Source: Lachancea dasiensis | Lineage: Eukaryota; Ascomycota; Saccharomycetes; Saccharomycetales; Saccharomycetaceae | Length of the DNA stretch: 64,000 nucleotides | NCBI GenBank assembly: GCA_900074725.1 | Contig: LT598457.1 | Location: 1,364,001-1,428,000 of the forward strand | Direction: 5' to 3' | Shown here: positions 9,013-18,263 of the stretch, in pieces | How positions within the stretch are numbered: position 1 is the stretch's first letter | How the letters are laid out: each line of letters starts with the position of its first letter | Notes under the pieces: model-generated | Told to the model about the DNA's origin: nothing | The model's database searches: none | The model's input: the letters and a program-made list of their open reading frames with translations, nothing else | Made by a program: the position numbers and the translations under genes

Positions 9013-9459
9013 TGTTGGGAATAATGTGAGGAAACTGATGGTGGTGTGCGCCTGATGGTGGTGTGCGCTTGATGGCAGAGTCGGCGTCAGGAAGAATGTG
9101 ACACAGTGGTGCAGACTGATAGTACAGCACAGAGGCCATACAATTAGAGTTACTAGCTAGGACAAACCGGAGAGAAGAAGTGTTGTCCAATGGGAGTGGT
9201 GGTAGATGAGCTGGAGCCGCAATCCATGGATAATAGGGAGGTCTAGAGCGGATGATTAATTATTGTGTTAACCAGAGTCACCGAGCGAGAACTGTGTAAA
9301 TGCCAGGCGTTTGTTCAGGTACGTGAGCCAACTCTAGTGTCTAAAACAGTCACGGAGAGATTAATAGAACTCCCTAGACCCAAACTACTCATCTTACAAT
9401 GACTATGTCCGACAAGTCAATTTAAGTAAGCTTTCTACTGATGAATCGGATTTGTCTCA
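9013..9459 (+). mobile_element. Solo LTR of a Ty1/copia-type element
   Basis: A sequence of about 447 bp beginning TGTTGGGAAT and ending TCTCA, the usual TG...CA ends of a Ty1-like LTR. A related copy lies at 46915-47367. The two match along their length but have unrelated DNA to the left, which fixes the 5' boundary. As in Ty1, the start of the Gag reading frame lies inside the LTR, near its 3' end. No internal element region follows, so it is a solo LTR fossil. No clear target-site duplication is visible. It runs directly into a tandem array made from its own 3' half. Differences from the second copy suggest moderate age. Confidence 0.75.
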
Positions 9460-10611
9460 ATAGGTTAATAATTGTGTTATTCAGAGTCACCGAGCGAGAA
9501 CTGTGTAAATGCCAGGCGTTTGTTCAGGTACGTGAGCCAACTCTAGTGTCTAAAACAGTCACGGAGAGATAAATAGAACTCCCTAGATTCAAGCTACGCA
9601 TCGTATAATGACTATGTCCGACAAGTCAATTTAAGTAAGCGTTCTACTAGCCTTCTACTAGCCTTCTACTAGCCTTCTACTAGCCTTCTACTAGCCTTCT
9701 ACTAACGAGTCACATTCGCCTCCATATCCAAATACTGTGTTAACCCGAGTCACCGAGCGAGAACCGTGTATCTACCAAGCGTTTGTTCAGGTACGTGAGC
9801 CAACTCTAGTGTCTAAAACAGTCACGGAGAGATTAATAGAACTCCCTAGACCCAAACTACGCATCTTACAATAACTATGTCCGACAAGTCAATTTAAGTA
9901 AGCTTTCTACTGATGAATCGGATTTGTCTCAATAGGTTAATAATTGTGTTAACCCGAGTCACCGAGCGAGAACCGTGTATCTACCAGGCGTTTGTTCAGG
10001 TACCTGAGCCAACTCTAGTGTCTAAAACAGTCACGGAGAGATAAATAGAATTCCCTAGACCCAAGCTAGTCATCGTATAATGACTATGTCCGACAAGACA
10101 ATTTTAGCCTTCTAGTAACGAGTCAGATTGGCCTCGATAGATTAACTATTGTGTTAACCTGAGTAACCGAGCGAGAACCGTGTAACTACCAAGCGTTTGT
10201 CAGGTACGTGAGCCAACTCTAGTGTCTAAAACAGTCACGGAGAGATAAATAGAATTCCCTAGACCCAAGCTAGTCATCGTATAATGACTATGTCCGACAA
10301 GACAATTTTAGCCTTCTAGTAACGAGTCAGATTGGCCTCGATAGATTAACTATTGTGTTATTCAGAGTCACCGAGCGAGAACTGTGTAAATGCCAGGCAT
10401 TTGTTCAGGTACCTGAGCCAACTCTAGTGTCTAAAACAGTCACGGAGAGATTAATAGAACTCCCTAGACCCAAACTACTCATCTTACAATGACTATGTCC
10501 GACAAGTCAATTTAAGTAAGCTTTCTACTGATGAATCGGATTTGTCTCAATAGGTTAATAATTGTGCTATTCAGAGTCACCGAGCGAGAACCGTGTATCT
10601 ACCAGGCGTTC
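9251..10611 (+). repeat. Tandem array of LTR 3'-half units
   Basis: Seven head-to-tail copies of a unit of about 200-210 bp, each corresponding to the 3' half of the LTR; the last is cut short. The landmark GAGTCACCGAG (GAGTAACCGAG in one copy) falls at 9275, 9484, 9747, 9956, 10161, 10375 and 10574, giving periods of 209, 263, 209, 205, 214 and 199. The long third interval is caused by an 11-bp minisatellite at 9648-9702. The units fall into subtypes by their 3' ends. Those ending near 9460, 9945 and 10555 share one form. Those ending near 10145 and 10350 share another. The array stops abruptly at about 10611. It points toward the TPO gene, about 890 bp away. Confidence 0.9.
9648..9702. repeat. 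11-bp minisatellite, five copies
   Basis: TAGCCTTCTAC is repeated five times without interruption inside the second unit of the LTR array. It appears to have expanded from the TTCTACT motif found near the LTR 3' end, and it accounts for the extra length of that unit. Confidence 0.95.
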
Positions 10612-11502
10612 CTTTTCCGACCACCCGATCCTCTAGCCGCTCTGTGTATGATAGAGACGGCCTGCTCCGAAGCTGCTAGGCCCGGGCCCCTCCCCCGCGC
10701 ATGTGACACATCCTCCGCCCCGCGTTCCTGCCTTGACACATCCAATTAACAGGCCGCATGACCTACATTCCGTCCTGAGTGATGTGCTGTCTCGCGCCCC
10801 AACAGTAAATAGACGGGAAAGAAAAAGATAAACAAGCGGGCACCTAGCCATAGGACCCTGGAGCTTGGCTGAGAAAAGACCCCGTGCGGCGCTCAGCCAG
10901 GCCACAGGACCGCCTGTCTCGCGCTCAACACCGCGCCTGCGGCTGCGCCTGCCGCATGCGCCGACACAATACAATTCCCGCATACTAGGGCTCTCGCGCT
11001 CTCTTTTTCCTCGCTTCCTCACTTCCTCACGCTAATAAGACGTTTGGGCTTTTTTTCCGTCCAACTCCAGCGTGGTGTGGAAGAAAAACAGCGCGCTACT
11101 CACGGGATGTCCCCTAGCCGAAGGCGAGAAAAAAATTTATTAGCCCGGAAAGGCACTGCGGCATTTAATTATGTGTACCCTGGCCATATACATAACACAT
11201 AATACATATATAAGAAGCAGGATCAGGGCGGCTGTCTCCGTAGTGGGAACGAAAAGGCCCCAGAAGCCTGAAGAAGAGCAGCAGACAGACAAGAGCGCAT
11301 CCGTTTTCGAGATTACGAGCCTTCGACAAAAGCCCTCGACAAACGAGCCTCCGACAAAAGCCCTCGACAAACGAGCCCTCGACAAACGATCCTTCTCCTT
11401 GCTACCGGCGGCAACACTCCAAACTCGAACCGCCCGTGATCGCCGTCGCTGTCTACACGTCAATTGCACCCCGAACATCCCGTTTCAGTCACCCTCCCAG
11501 CC
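10612..11502 (+). promoter_or_regulatory. TPO promoter and leader region
   Basis: An 891-bp region between the LTR array and the exporter gene. The first 400 bp are unusually GC-rich. A TATATAA box lies at 11207-11213, about 290 bp before the ATG. Downstream, a 28-bp unit starting GAGCC and containing CTCGACAAAC is repeated at 11317-11344 and 11345-11372, with a half unit to 11387, probably within the transcript leader. No gene is visible. Confidence 0.5.
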
Positions 11503-13422
11503 ATGGAATCAGAGCAGGAGTCTATTAGCTCCTACAACTCGCGCGACTCGCTGGAGCACGTGCCGCCGCACACGTACGTGCCCGCGCCGGCGTCGCAGGC
11601 CGGTCACGTGGGCGGCCGCAACCGGTCCAGCTCCCTGATCACGGGGACCGGCTCGCGCGCGTCGTCGTCGCCGGGTCGGCTCCGGCTGGTGCCCACCGAG
11701 ACGCTGCGGTCGCTGCAGGAGCTGGGCGTGTCGCCCACGGCGCCGATCCCGGACGTGAACGCGCCCACGACGGTGGCGTCCGGAACGGCAATCTTCCCCG
11801 AGGAGTACACCATGGAAACCGCAACCGGGCTGGTGCCCGTGGCAACGCTGCAGTCGCTCGGGCGGACCCAGTCCGGCACGCTCGCCGCGACGCGCACCCG
11901 CACGCGCACTCGCGCGGGGCTGCAGGAGCTGGGCGCCGCGGACTCGGCGTCCGTGTCCGACGAGAAGAAGGTGCTGTCGCACGGCGACCACGCCGGCGAG
12001 GTGCCGGAGTACGACCCGGAGATCGAGTTTGTGACGTTCGTCACAAACGACCCGCACAACCCGCACAACTGGCCCACGTGGATCCGGTGGATGTACACCA
12101 TCCTGCTGTCGGTCCTGGTGATCGCGGTGGCGTACGGGTCCGCGTGCATCACCGGCGGGCTGGGCACTGTGAGCGCCCGTTTCCAGGTCTCCATGGAGGT
12201 GTCGATCCTGGCGTGCTCGCTGATGGTCATTGGGTTCTCGCTGGGCCCGCTGCTGTGGTCGCCGGTGTCGGACATGTACGGCCGCCGCGTCGCGTACGTG
12301 GTGTCGCTGGGGCTGTACGTGGTCTTCAACATACCTTGCGCGCTGGCGCCCAACATCGGGTGCCTGCTGGCGTGCCGGTTTCTATGTGGTGTCTGGGCGT
12401 CGTCCGGCCTGTGTCTGGTGGGAGGGTCCATCGCCGACATGTTCCCTCCCGAGACGCGTGGCCGTGCCATTGCGTTCTTCGCATACGCGCCGTACTGCGG
12501 TCCGGTGTTCGGACCCTTGGTCAACGGCTTTGTGTCGGTGTCCACGGGCCGGATGGACCTGATTTTCTGGATCAACATGGCGTTTGCCGGGGTCATGTGG
12601 ATCGTCGTTGCTTTGATCCCCGAGACATATGCGCCGGTCATCCTCAAGCGCCGTGCTGTGAAGCTCAGACGCGAGACCGGCAACCCCAAGATCATGACCG
12701 AGCAGGAGGCCCAGGGTCTCAGCGTCCGCGAAATGGTGCGCGCGTGTCTGCTGAGACCGCTGTACCTGGCCGCGACCGAGCCCGTTTTGGACCTCATGTG
12801 TTTCTACGTGTGCCTGATCTACTCGTTGCTATATGCCTTTTTCTTTGCATTCCCGGTTATTTTCGGCGAGCTGTACGGTTATGAGGACAACTTGATCGGC
12901 CTGATGTTCATCCCCATCTTGATCGGTGCGTCTGTGGCTTTGGCCACCACGTCGTACTGTGAGAACCAGTACGTCAAGATCACCAAGCGCAGAAACCCTA
13001 CACCGGAAGACCGTTTGCTCGGGGCCATGATTGGCGCTCCCTTCGCCGCCATTGCGCTCTGGATACTCGGGGCTACCTCTTACAAGCACATCATTTGGGT
13101 CGGGCCCGCTTCTTCGGGTCTGGCCTTTGGATACGGCATGGTGCTTATCTACTACTCCTTGAACAACTACATCATCGATTGCTACGCCATGTATGCCTCC
13201 AGTGCCCTTGCCACCAAGGTTTTCTTGCGTTCTGCAGGCGGTGCTGCTTTCCCACTGTTCACCATCCAAATGTACCATAAACTGGGGCTTCAATGGGCCA
13301 GCTGGCTCTTGGCCTTCATCTCCACGGCCATGATTCTAATTCCGTTTGCGTTTTACTACTATGGTCAAAACCTGCGCAGAAGGATGTCCAAGAAGAACTA
13401 CGCCTTTAGCGGCATGGAGTGA
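11503..13422 (+). CDS. TPO3: TPO2/TPO3-type polyamine exporter
   Basis: Plasma-membrane drug:H+ antiporter (DHA1 family of the major facilitator superfamily), relative of S. cerevisiae Tpo3 (YPR156C) and Tpo2 (YGR138W), which export polyamines. From the ATG at 11503 the protein has 639 residues. It starts with a Ser/Thr/Arg-rich cytosolic tail of about 190 residues. The conserved FVTNDPHNPHNWP entry block follows, then about 12 membrane segments and the loop motif SDMYGRRVAY near residue 255. It sits between NCA2 and NDC10 in the same order and orientation as YGR138W and YGR140W. Base composition is odd: roughly the first 400 codons use G or C almost always at the third position, which fades toward the 3' end. 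Upstream in-frame codons lack an ATG, so this start is preferred. Confidence 0.92.
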   Translation: MESEQESISSYNSRDSLEHVPPHTYVPAPASQAGHVGGRNRSSSLITGTGSRASSSPGRLRLVPTETLRSLQELGVSPTAPIPDVNAPTTVASGTAIFPEEYTMETATGLVPVATLQSLGRTQSGTLAATRTRTRTRAGLQELGAADSASVSDEKKVLSHGDHAGEVPEYDPEIEFVTFVTNDPHNPHNWPTWIRWMYTILLSVLVIAVAYGSACITGGLGTVSARFQVSMEVSILACSLMVIGFSLGPLLWSPVSDMYGRRVAYVVSLGLYVVFNIPCALAPNIGCLLACRFLCGVWASSGLCLVGGSIADMFPPETRGRAIAFFAYAPYCGPVFGPLVNGFVSVSTGRMDLIFWINMAFAGVMWIVVALIPETYAPVILKRRAVKLRRETGNPKIMTEQEAQGLSVREMVRACLLRPLYLAATEPVLDLMCFYVCLIYSLLYAFFFAFPVIFGELYGYEDNLIGLMFIPILIGASVALATTSYCENQYVKITKRRNPTPEDRLLGAMIGAPFAAIALWILGATSYKHIIWVGPASSGLAFGYGMVLIYYSLNNYIIDCYAMYASSALATKVFLRSAGGAAFPLFTIQMYHKLGLQWASWLLAFISTAMILIPFAFYYYGQNLRRRMSKKNYAFSGME

Positions 13423-13832
13423 TTGAGACGATAAATGAAATTAATGACCGACGTCGCTGCTGTACTGGATGCGACTGCTGTTTTTTTGGACTTCAAAACA
13501 ACAAGCACACGTAATAGAATATAAACTCGAATAATATAATAGGCAATCGACGCGCATTCGCGTACTTTATTAGATGCAATGGCTGGAGGTGGCGCCCTCG
13601 TGTGTAGCTTCTGTTGTCCTCGGGCCGTTGATGGTTCGGTTAGAATTTCTCGAATGCTGTGCCAGTATGGAAATAAATGATCATGTCGTATCGTATTATA
13701 TCCTGATATCCTGATTCCATATTTTCGCCTCTACGCGTCAAAATCGGCATATTGTGTGTAAATAAAAGATCATTGCATCGTGTCTCCCGCTGAGATGAAA
13801 CTGTCAACCCGCCCAAACAAGTCGAAAGCGCC
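13423..13832. other. Intergenic, TPO3 to NDC10
   Basis: 410 bp of AT-rich DNA after the TPO stop and before the NDC10 start. It should contain the TPO terminator and the NDC10 promoter. I see no gene, tRNA or clear repeat in it. Confidence 0.6.
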
Positions 13833-16274
13833 ATGGACCCCGAACTTCAAATAAAGGCCCTAGTTGATACTTTGGCGCCTCGAACTGCACATCAGTATAA
13901 GCTCTACCACACCAAATATCTGCAATGGTGTAGAGAAAACCGGTTGGTGCGCCGGGCGGAGACAAACCATCCCTACAAAGACGTTATCGTTACCGCACCT
14001 TTAGTGCACTGGTTTATACTTGCGAACTTTGTTTGTAAGGAGGATGCTCAATTCAGTGTCTCTGTGCTGCGGAAAATGATCAGCGCTTTCAAATTCCTAC
14101 ATCGCATTTGCAAGGCCTATGAACCAGATTACTCTTACGACCTAGACCATGATTACCTGGAAGGCGTTGCTCGTCTCCATGTCAATGCATCATCGGAAGT
14201 GCCACCACTTTCCCCGCTCAAAATCGTCTCCGTCAATATGTGGAGCCCGCATGGGACGCGGTTCTCGGAGAAATTTTTCAAAGGTGGAATCGAGAAGCTG
14301 CGGTTTTTGGTAGATTTCCATGTCCAACAATACTGGCATTTCACCTTTGCCGACAGGGCTAAAATACGTTTGGGAGATTTATATGTTTCTGATGACCGAC
14401 GCATGTTACTAATAAATCAAACCCCGCCAGAAAATCCTGGTGCCAGCCGCAGACTTGCACTTCTTCCTCAAAGCGTTCCTTGGGAATGCCCCTTGGTTAC
14501 CCTAGCTGCGTATCTTTATCTCAGGTTTTATGGCGCTACAAAATCTTATAAAGGTGACGGTTTTCCCGACCTGTCACGGTCTGACGATTGGTATTTTTTA
14601 CCGCTAATTCGAGGTAAATCTCTCGACAAGTATCCGCGCGAAGAAACCATGACGAACTACTACGCAGATGTCTTTAGGCATTGCCATTTGCCTTATAAGC
14701 GGAGAGAGTATTTTTACAACAAGAACGTGGAATACTGCCAGTACCCAATAACGCGAAACTCAGAGCTCAAAGAATTGCAAAGAGTAGGTGGTGGTGAGGA
14801 ACAGGCTTATTTTCCTCAAAGCATACCAATTGATTTCATAAGGCATATGAATCGACAGTCAGTTTATGAGCCAGTCGGTGCGTTGGATGCATTCGAATAC
14901 TCAAGCGCCCCTCAAGCTCTCTTGGTCCAAATTTTCCCAGAGATTGAAGAATATAAGAGAGAAACCACGAATTTGAGTGAAGAGAGTTATCAATTTTTAA
15001 AAGTTTTAGAACTACTGAGGTATCATTTACTCAGAGCGCTTCCATTCATTACGCACTTTTTCCCAGAGCATGAAATCTTGAGAGACTCCATGTTTCAAAA
15101 TCCTGAGTTTCAGAGCTTTTTCCAACAAAAAGTGGAGGAGCTACGCGTCAAAGGTCAATTACAAAGATTACAACCTGAGGAAAATGGGTCTAGCAATATT
15201 GAGCACGTTTCGACGGCACATTCGCAGCATATGGCTCAAAAACCTCCCCCTGATGTAACTTCTGCCGACTCAGATTTAGACAGTTTGCATACCTACTTGC
15301 GCGATCAAACTTTCCAAATGGTACAGTATCAAAGCGCCACAAATTTCCATTTGCTCATCCAGTCACTAAGCCGAGTATTTGAAAAGTTAGAAACCAAGAA
15401 GAGCAACCGCGAGTACATTCTTCATCAGCTAGGCTCTTTGGAGCAGACGTTACAAGACCGTATATCCCGATCCTCTCCAGACGACGTCAAAAAAGAAGAA
15501 AACTCTAGCAGCATTACAATGGAGCCCACTAAGCCCGAAAGCACAGATAACAATGATCGCCGAAGGCTTGACGAATATGATAGTGACGCAGAGAACGATG
15601 ATGACTATAGAGAAGTATTAGACGAGTCTCGGCATCAAACTGAAGATCAAAAGGAAGAGGATGATGAAGTAGATCCCAATTTACAAGATGAGCTTCAAAC
15701 TCTTGTCTCTCAAGTGATGGACGTCAAGTTCAAAGTCGTGCTTGAGGAGCAAACGAAAAAAATTGAGACCCACGTCAACCAACTTATTGCAGCTCAAGTA
15801 AAGGAAGAAGTCCGCAAGCAGCTTGCTGAGGTGGTGAACAACAGAGTAGATTCTCCGACACCCAATCCAACTCACCAACATGCCGCCTCAAAGCGCGTCA
15901 GAGAAGACTCCGAGCCGCCATTACATATCTCGGAGCCCCAGTTTGCACTATCTCCCTACCTTGATAGTATAGAGGATGTTGTTCTAGAGTGGTTTACTCC
16001 AAATCCTGAACAACGTAATGAATGTGTTCACACGATGAATCGAAAATACGGTAAAACTTGGAGAAGCAGGTCTCCCGATGCCGCGCCACTCTACAGACAG
16101 CGGAAGATGATTGTGGAGTTCTACATATGCCTCGTTAATCAGCGCCAAATGGATCGATACAGGGCAGTTGCAGTCTGTGAAAATTTACGGGGTAGCGAAA
16201 CGCTTGATGAATTCAGTGGAAAACTGAAAGAGTGGAAAAAAAATCACCAAAACAGCTTCGACGGATTGGGCTGA
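13833..16274 (+). CDS. NDC10: NDC10/CBF2 kinetochore protein
   Basis: Core subunit of the CBF3 complex, which binds the CDEIII element of point centromeres and founds the kinetochore (S. cerevisiae Ndc10/Cbf2, YGR140W). It has 813 residues against 956 in S. cerevisiae. The N-terminus holds the recombinase-like DNA-binding module with LAPRTAHQYKLYHTKY (residues about 14-29). The second domain has TLAAYLYLRFYG and then YPREETMTNYYADVF, CHLPYKRREYF and LLVQIFPEIEEYKR. A charged, acidic, coiled region lies at about 540-650. The C-terminal Gcr1-type DNA-binding domain covers about 715-810 (EWFTPN, ERNECVH-type core, MIVEFYICLVN, ending NSFDGLG). The presence of this gene implies that the species uses point centromeres. 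The shortening appears to come from the linkers. Confidence 0.95.
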   Translation: MDPELQIKALVDTLAPRTAHQYKLYHTKYLQWCRENRLVRRAETNHPYKDVIVTAPLVHWFILANFVCKEDAQFSVSVLRKMISAFKFLHRICKAYEPDYSYDLDHDYLEGVARLHVNASSEVPPLSPLKIVSVNMWSPHGTRFSEKFFKGGIEKLRFLVDFHVQQYWHFTFADRAKIRLGDLYVSDDRRMLLINQTPPENPGASRRLALLPQSVPWECPLVTLAAYLYLRFYGATKSYKGDGFPDLSRSDDWYFLPLIRGKSLDKYPREETMTNYYADVFRHCHLPYKRREYFYNKNVEYCQYPITRNSELKELQRVGGGEEQAYFPQSIPIDFIRHMNRQSVYEPVGALDAFEYSSAPQALLVQIFPEIEEYKRETTNLSEESYQFLKVLELLRYHLLRALPFITHFFPEHEILRDSMFQNPEFQSFFQQKVEELRVKGQLQRLQPEENGSSNIEHVSTAHSQHMAQKPPPDVTSADSDLDSLHTYLRDQTFQMVQYQSATNFHLLIQSLSRVFEKLETKKSNREYILHQLGSLEQTLQDRISRSSPDDVKKEENSSSITMEPTKPESTDNNDRRRLDEYDSDAENDDDYREVLDESRHQTEDQKEEDDEVDPNLQDELQTLVSQVMDVKFKVVLEEQTKKIETHVNQLIAAQVKEEVRKQLAEVVNNRVDSPTPNPTHQHAASKRVREDSEPPLHISEPQFALSPYLDSIEDVVLEWFTPNPEQRNECVHTMNRKYGKTWRSRSPDAAPLYRQRKMIVEFYICLVNQRQMDRYRAVAVCENLRGSETLDEFSGKLKEWKKNHQNSFDGLG

Positions 16275-16471
16275 TTTCCAGTTCAAAAGGACATCTCAGA
16301 CGAGACCGCCATATCTGTTAAACGAAACATAATGGATGAAATGATGAGCGTTATATTGATAATTATTAATGTTCACGTGCTCAGCGCGCAAACTCCAATA
16401 CTCATTATATAAAGCGAGCGGAACAAGCATCTACTGCGAAACTATCAAATAATCGGTAATTGCAGCCTGTG

Positions 16472-17809
16472 ATGATACCAAGCGTCCTACTTCTAGCCAT
16501 TTTACCATGGTATGTTCTTGGCGTTGTTGTCCCCTGGCTTGATAATGATCCGTTTGTCGAAGCAAACCTACATGCTACCAAATTAGGGTTTGGCCTTCCA
16601 CCTGTTTTATCCCCGGGTGAAATCACAGATGAGACTCGCACTTTACCACATGAAGGACATATTCCACACTATGTGATAGATAATTGCCCGTTGGTTCACT
16701 TGTACAGTGAAGAGACATACTGGCCAGCAGACGTGTCCGAGTTTATCCGGCATTTCAACATTCAAACGGGGAACAAGTCAATAGTCAAAGACGCTCCACT
16801 GGAGCTTCAAGATCTGTCCGCAGGTTTTTCCCCCACTGTGCAAGACCCTGACTACTTTGTCCCTAGTGAGAATACTTTCTTGACGGCACTGGACGATTTT
16901 GGCAAGGATCCAAAATGGCTCCTGGGCCATAGACCAGACTACAGCACTGGACGCATCAAAAATGCGCCGGCTATCCTGATTGTTGTAGACAAGGGAAATG
17001 GGTGGGTCGATGCCTACTGGTTCTACTTCTACTCCTTCAACTTAGGTGCATTCATTATGGGATACGGGCCTTGGGGGAACCATGTGGGCGACTGGGAACA
17101 CTCGCTGGTACGTTTCTATCAGGGCAAGCCGCAATACCTCTGGATGAGTGCTCATGGTGGCGGTCAAGCGTATATCTTTGATGCGGTGGAGAAAAAGACC
17201 CGTGTGCAATATGCAGGGGCAAAAGAGAGCTCTCGCATCCTGGAAAGGCCACTGATATTCAGCGCTCGGGGAACGCATGCAAACTACGCCTCTGTGGGAC
17301 AGCATGCCCACGATGTTCCTTTCTTTTTTAGCGCGCTTAGCGACTTCACGGACCGCGGGCCTCTTTGGGATCCTTCTCTGAACTACTTGGGGTACACCTA
17401 CAACGGCTCGGTCGTTACCCCTGCTTCCGGACCAGAAGAAAAGCTGGGTGTAGACTGGCTCTATTTTCTGGGTCGTTGGGGCGACAAGCAGCTGAACTGG
17501 AAGGATCCACGCCAAAAATGGTGTCCAGTGCAGTGGCGGTTCATCGACGGCCCCAGAGGTCCCTTGGCGAAACACTTGGAGCGAACCGGTCTTTGTCAAC
17601 GTCACAAATGGTGGAACTTTTGGGGTGGATGCCCGGCCAGAAGAAGCATAAAGCGTGGGCAGGGTCTGGATGCTGAGCACAACGATCTGGTTGGCGACAA
17701 CTGTGGAATCCTTCTTTATCGTATTCGTCCCAAATGGCTACGCTCTTTAGCAAGACTAGTAATGTGGCGTGGAATAGCTTGTTTTACAATGGATTATTTT
17801 ACGGGCTAA
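16472..17809 (+). CDS. VPS62: VPS62/TDA6 family protein
   Basis: Relative of S. cerevisiae Vps62 (YGR141W) and Tda6 (YPR157W); Vps62 is needed for cytoplasm-to-vacuole protein sorting. The biochemical role is not known. The ATG at 16472 gives 445 residues with a clear signal peptide (MIPSVLLLAILPWYVLG), so the protein should enter the secretory pathway. The conserved Vps62-family core runs from about residue 135 (LGHRPDYSTGRIKNAP) through AYWFYFYSFNLG, NHVGDWEHSLVRF and SARGTHANYASVGQH to KWCPVQWRFIDGP. The Cys residues at the C-terminus probably form disulphides. It follows NDC10 in the order seen for YGR140W-YGR141W. Confidence 0.92.
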   Translation: MIPSVLLLAILPWYVLGVVVPWLDNDPFVEANLHATKLGFGLPPVLSPGEITDETRTLPHEGHIPHYVIDNCPLVHLYSEETYWPADVSEFIRHFNIQTGNKSIVKDAPLELQDLSAGFSPTVQDPDYFVPSENTFLTALDDFGKDPKWLLGHRPDYSTGRIKNAPAILIVVDKGNGWVDAYWFYFYSFNLGAFIMGYGPWGNHVGDWEHSLVRFYQGKPQYLWMSAHGGGQAYIFDAVEKKTRVQYAGAKESSRILERPLIFSARGTHANYASVGQHAHDVPFFFSALSDFTDRGPLWDPSLNYLGYTYNGSVVTPASGPEEKLGVDWLYFLGRWGDKQLNWKDPRQKWCPVQWRFIDGPRGPLAKHLERTGLCQRHKWWNFWGGCPARRSIKRGQGLDAEHNDLVGDNCGILLYRIRPKWLRSLARLVMWRGIACFTMDYFTG

Positions 17810-18263
17810 TAGTCCGAATTACATTAAAATTACGCTGTCATGATGAAAAAAAGGGTAGCTTTGAAATGATTGAGAAGATGACGCTACCCTCGTGTGGTCA
17901 GATGCTTCAGCTTACGAGTTGCTTTGTTGTCCTAATTGCTTCGAGTTTCGATTTCCGTTAGCCACTCGATCTGCCCATCTTTGGTCACCTGCCATTAGGA
18001 TCTTCGCCGGTGCTTTTCGACCATTTTCTAGAAGCCTCTCAAAAAATCCTGAACTAATCACGTATTCAATGATAGATCATTCGAGATTGGCATAGACCCC
18101 AGAAGAACAATGACAAATGTGAATGAATGTGGCAACTCCGGTTGGCGAATGGGCTATAAAAAGTTGGAACATGGATTGACGAAGTTTGATTTTGTGTTTC
18201 AATTTTTGATTCACAAATCAACCTAAACAAACCACTTTAAGTTAACAATACATTTTGCCAAGC
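17810..18263 (+). promoter_or_regulatory. BTN2 promoter with heat-shock element
   Basis: 454 bp upstream of the BTN2 relative. TTCTAGAA at 18026-18033 is a perfect head-to-head pair of heat-shock half-sites, with further TTC units on the left (TTCGCC, TTTTCGACC). It lies about 230 bp before the ATG. BTN2 and CUR1 are Hsf1-driven in S. cerevisiae. Regulation here is inferred. Confidence 0.5.

Noticed and set aside
8828-9190. Minus-strand ORF starting MDNTSSLRFVLA, with a similar one at 46857-47075
   Set aside because: The two resemble each other, but both are the reverse strand of the LTR family. The likeness comes from LTR copies and not from a conserved gene.
9251-10611. CRISPR-like look of regularly spaced repeats
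   Set aside because: Units are about 205 bp with no separate spacers, all derived from the LTR, in a eukaryotic genome.
11604-12797. 397-residue ORF antisense to the TPO gene
   Set aside because: High GC removes stop codons in all frames here. The plus-strand frame has clear transporter homology and the antisense frame has none.
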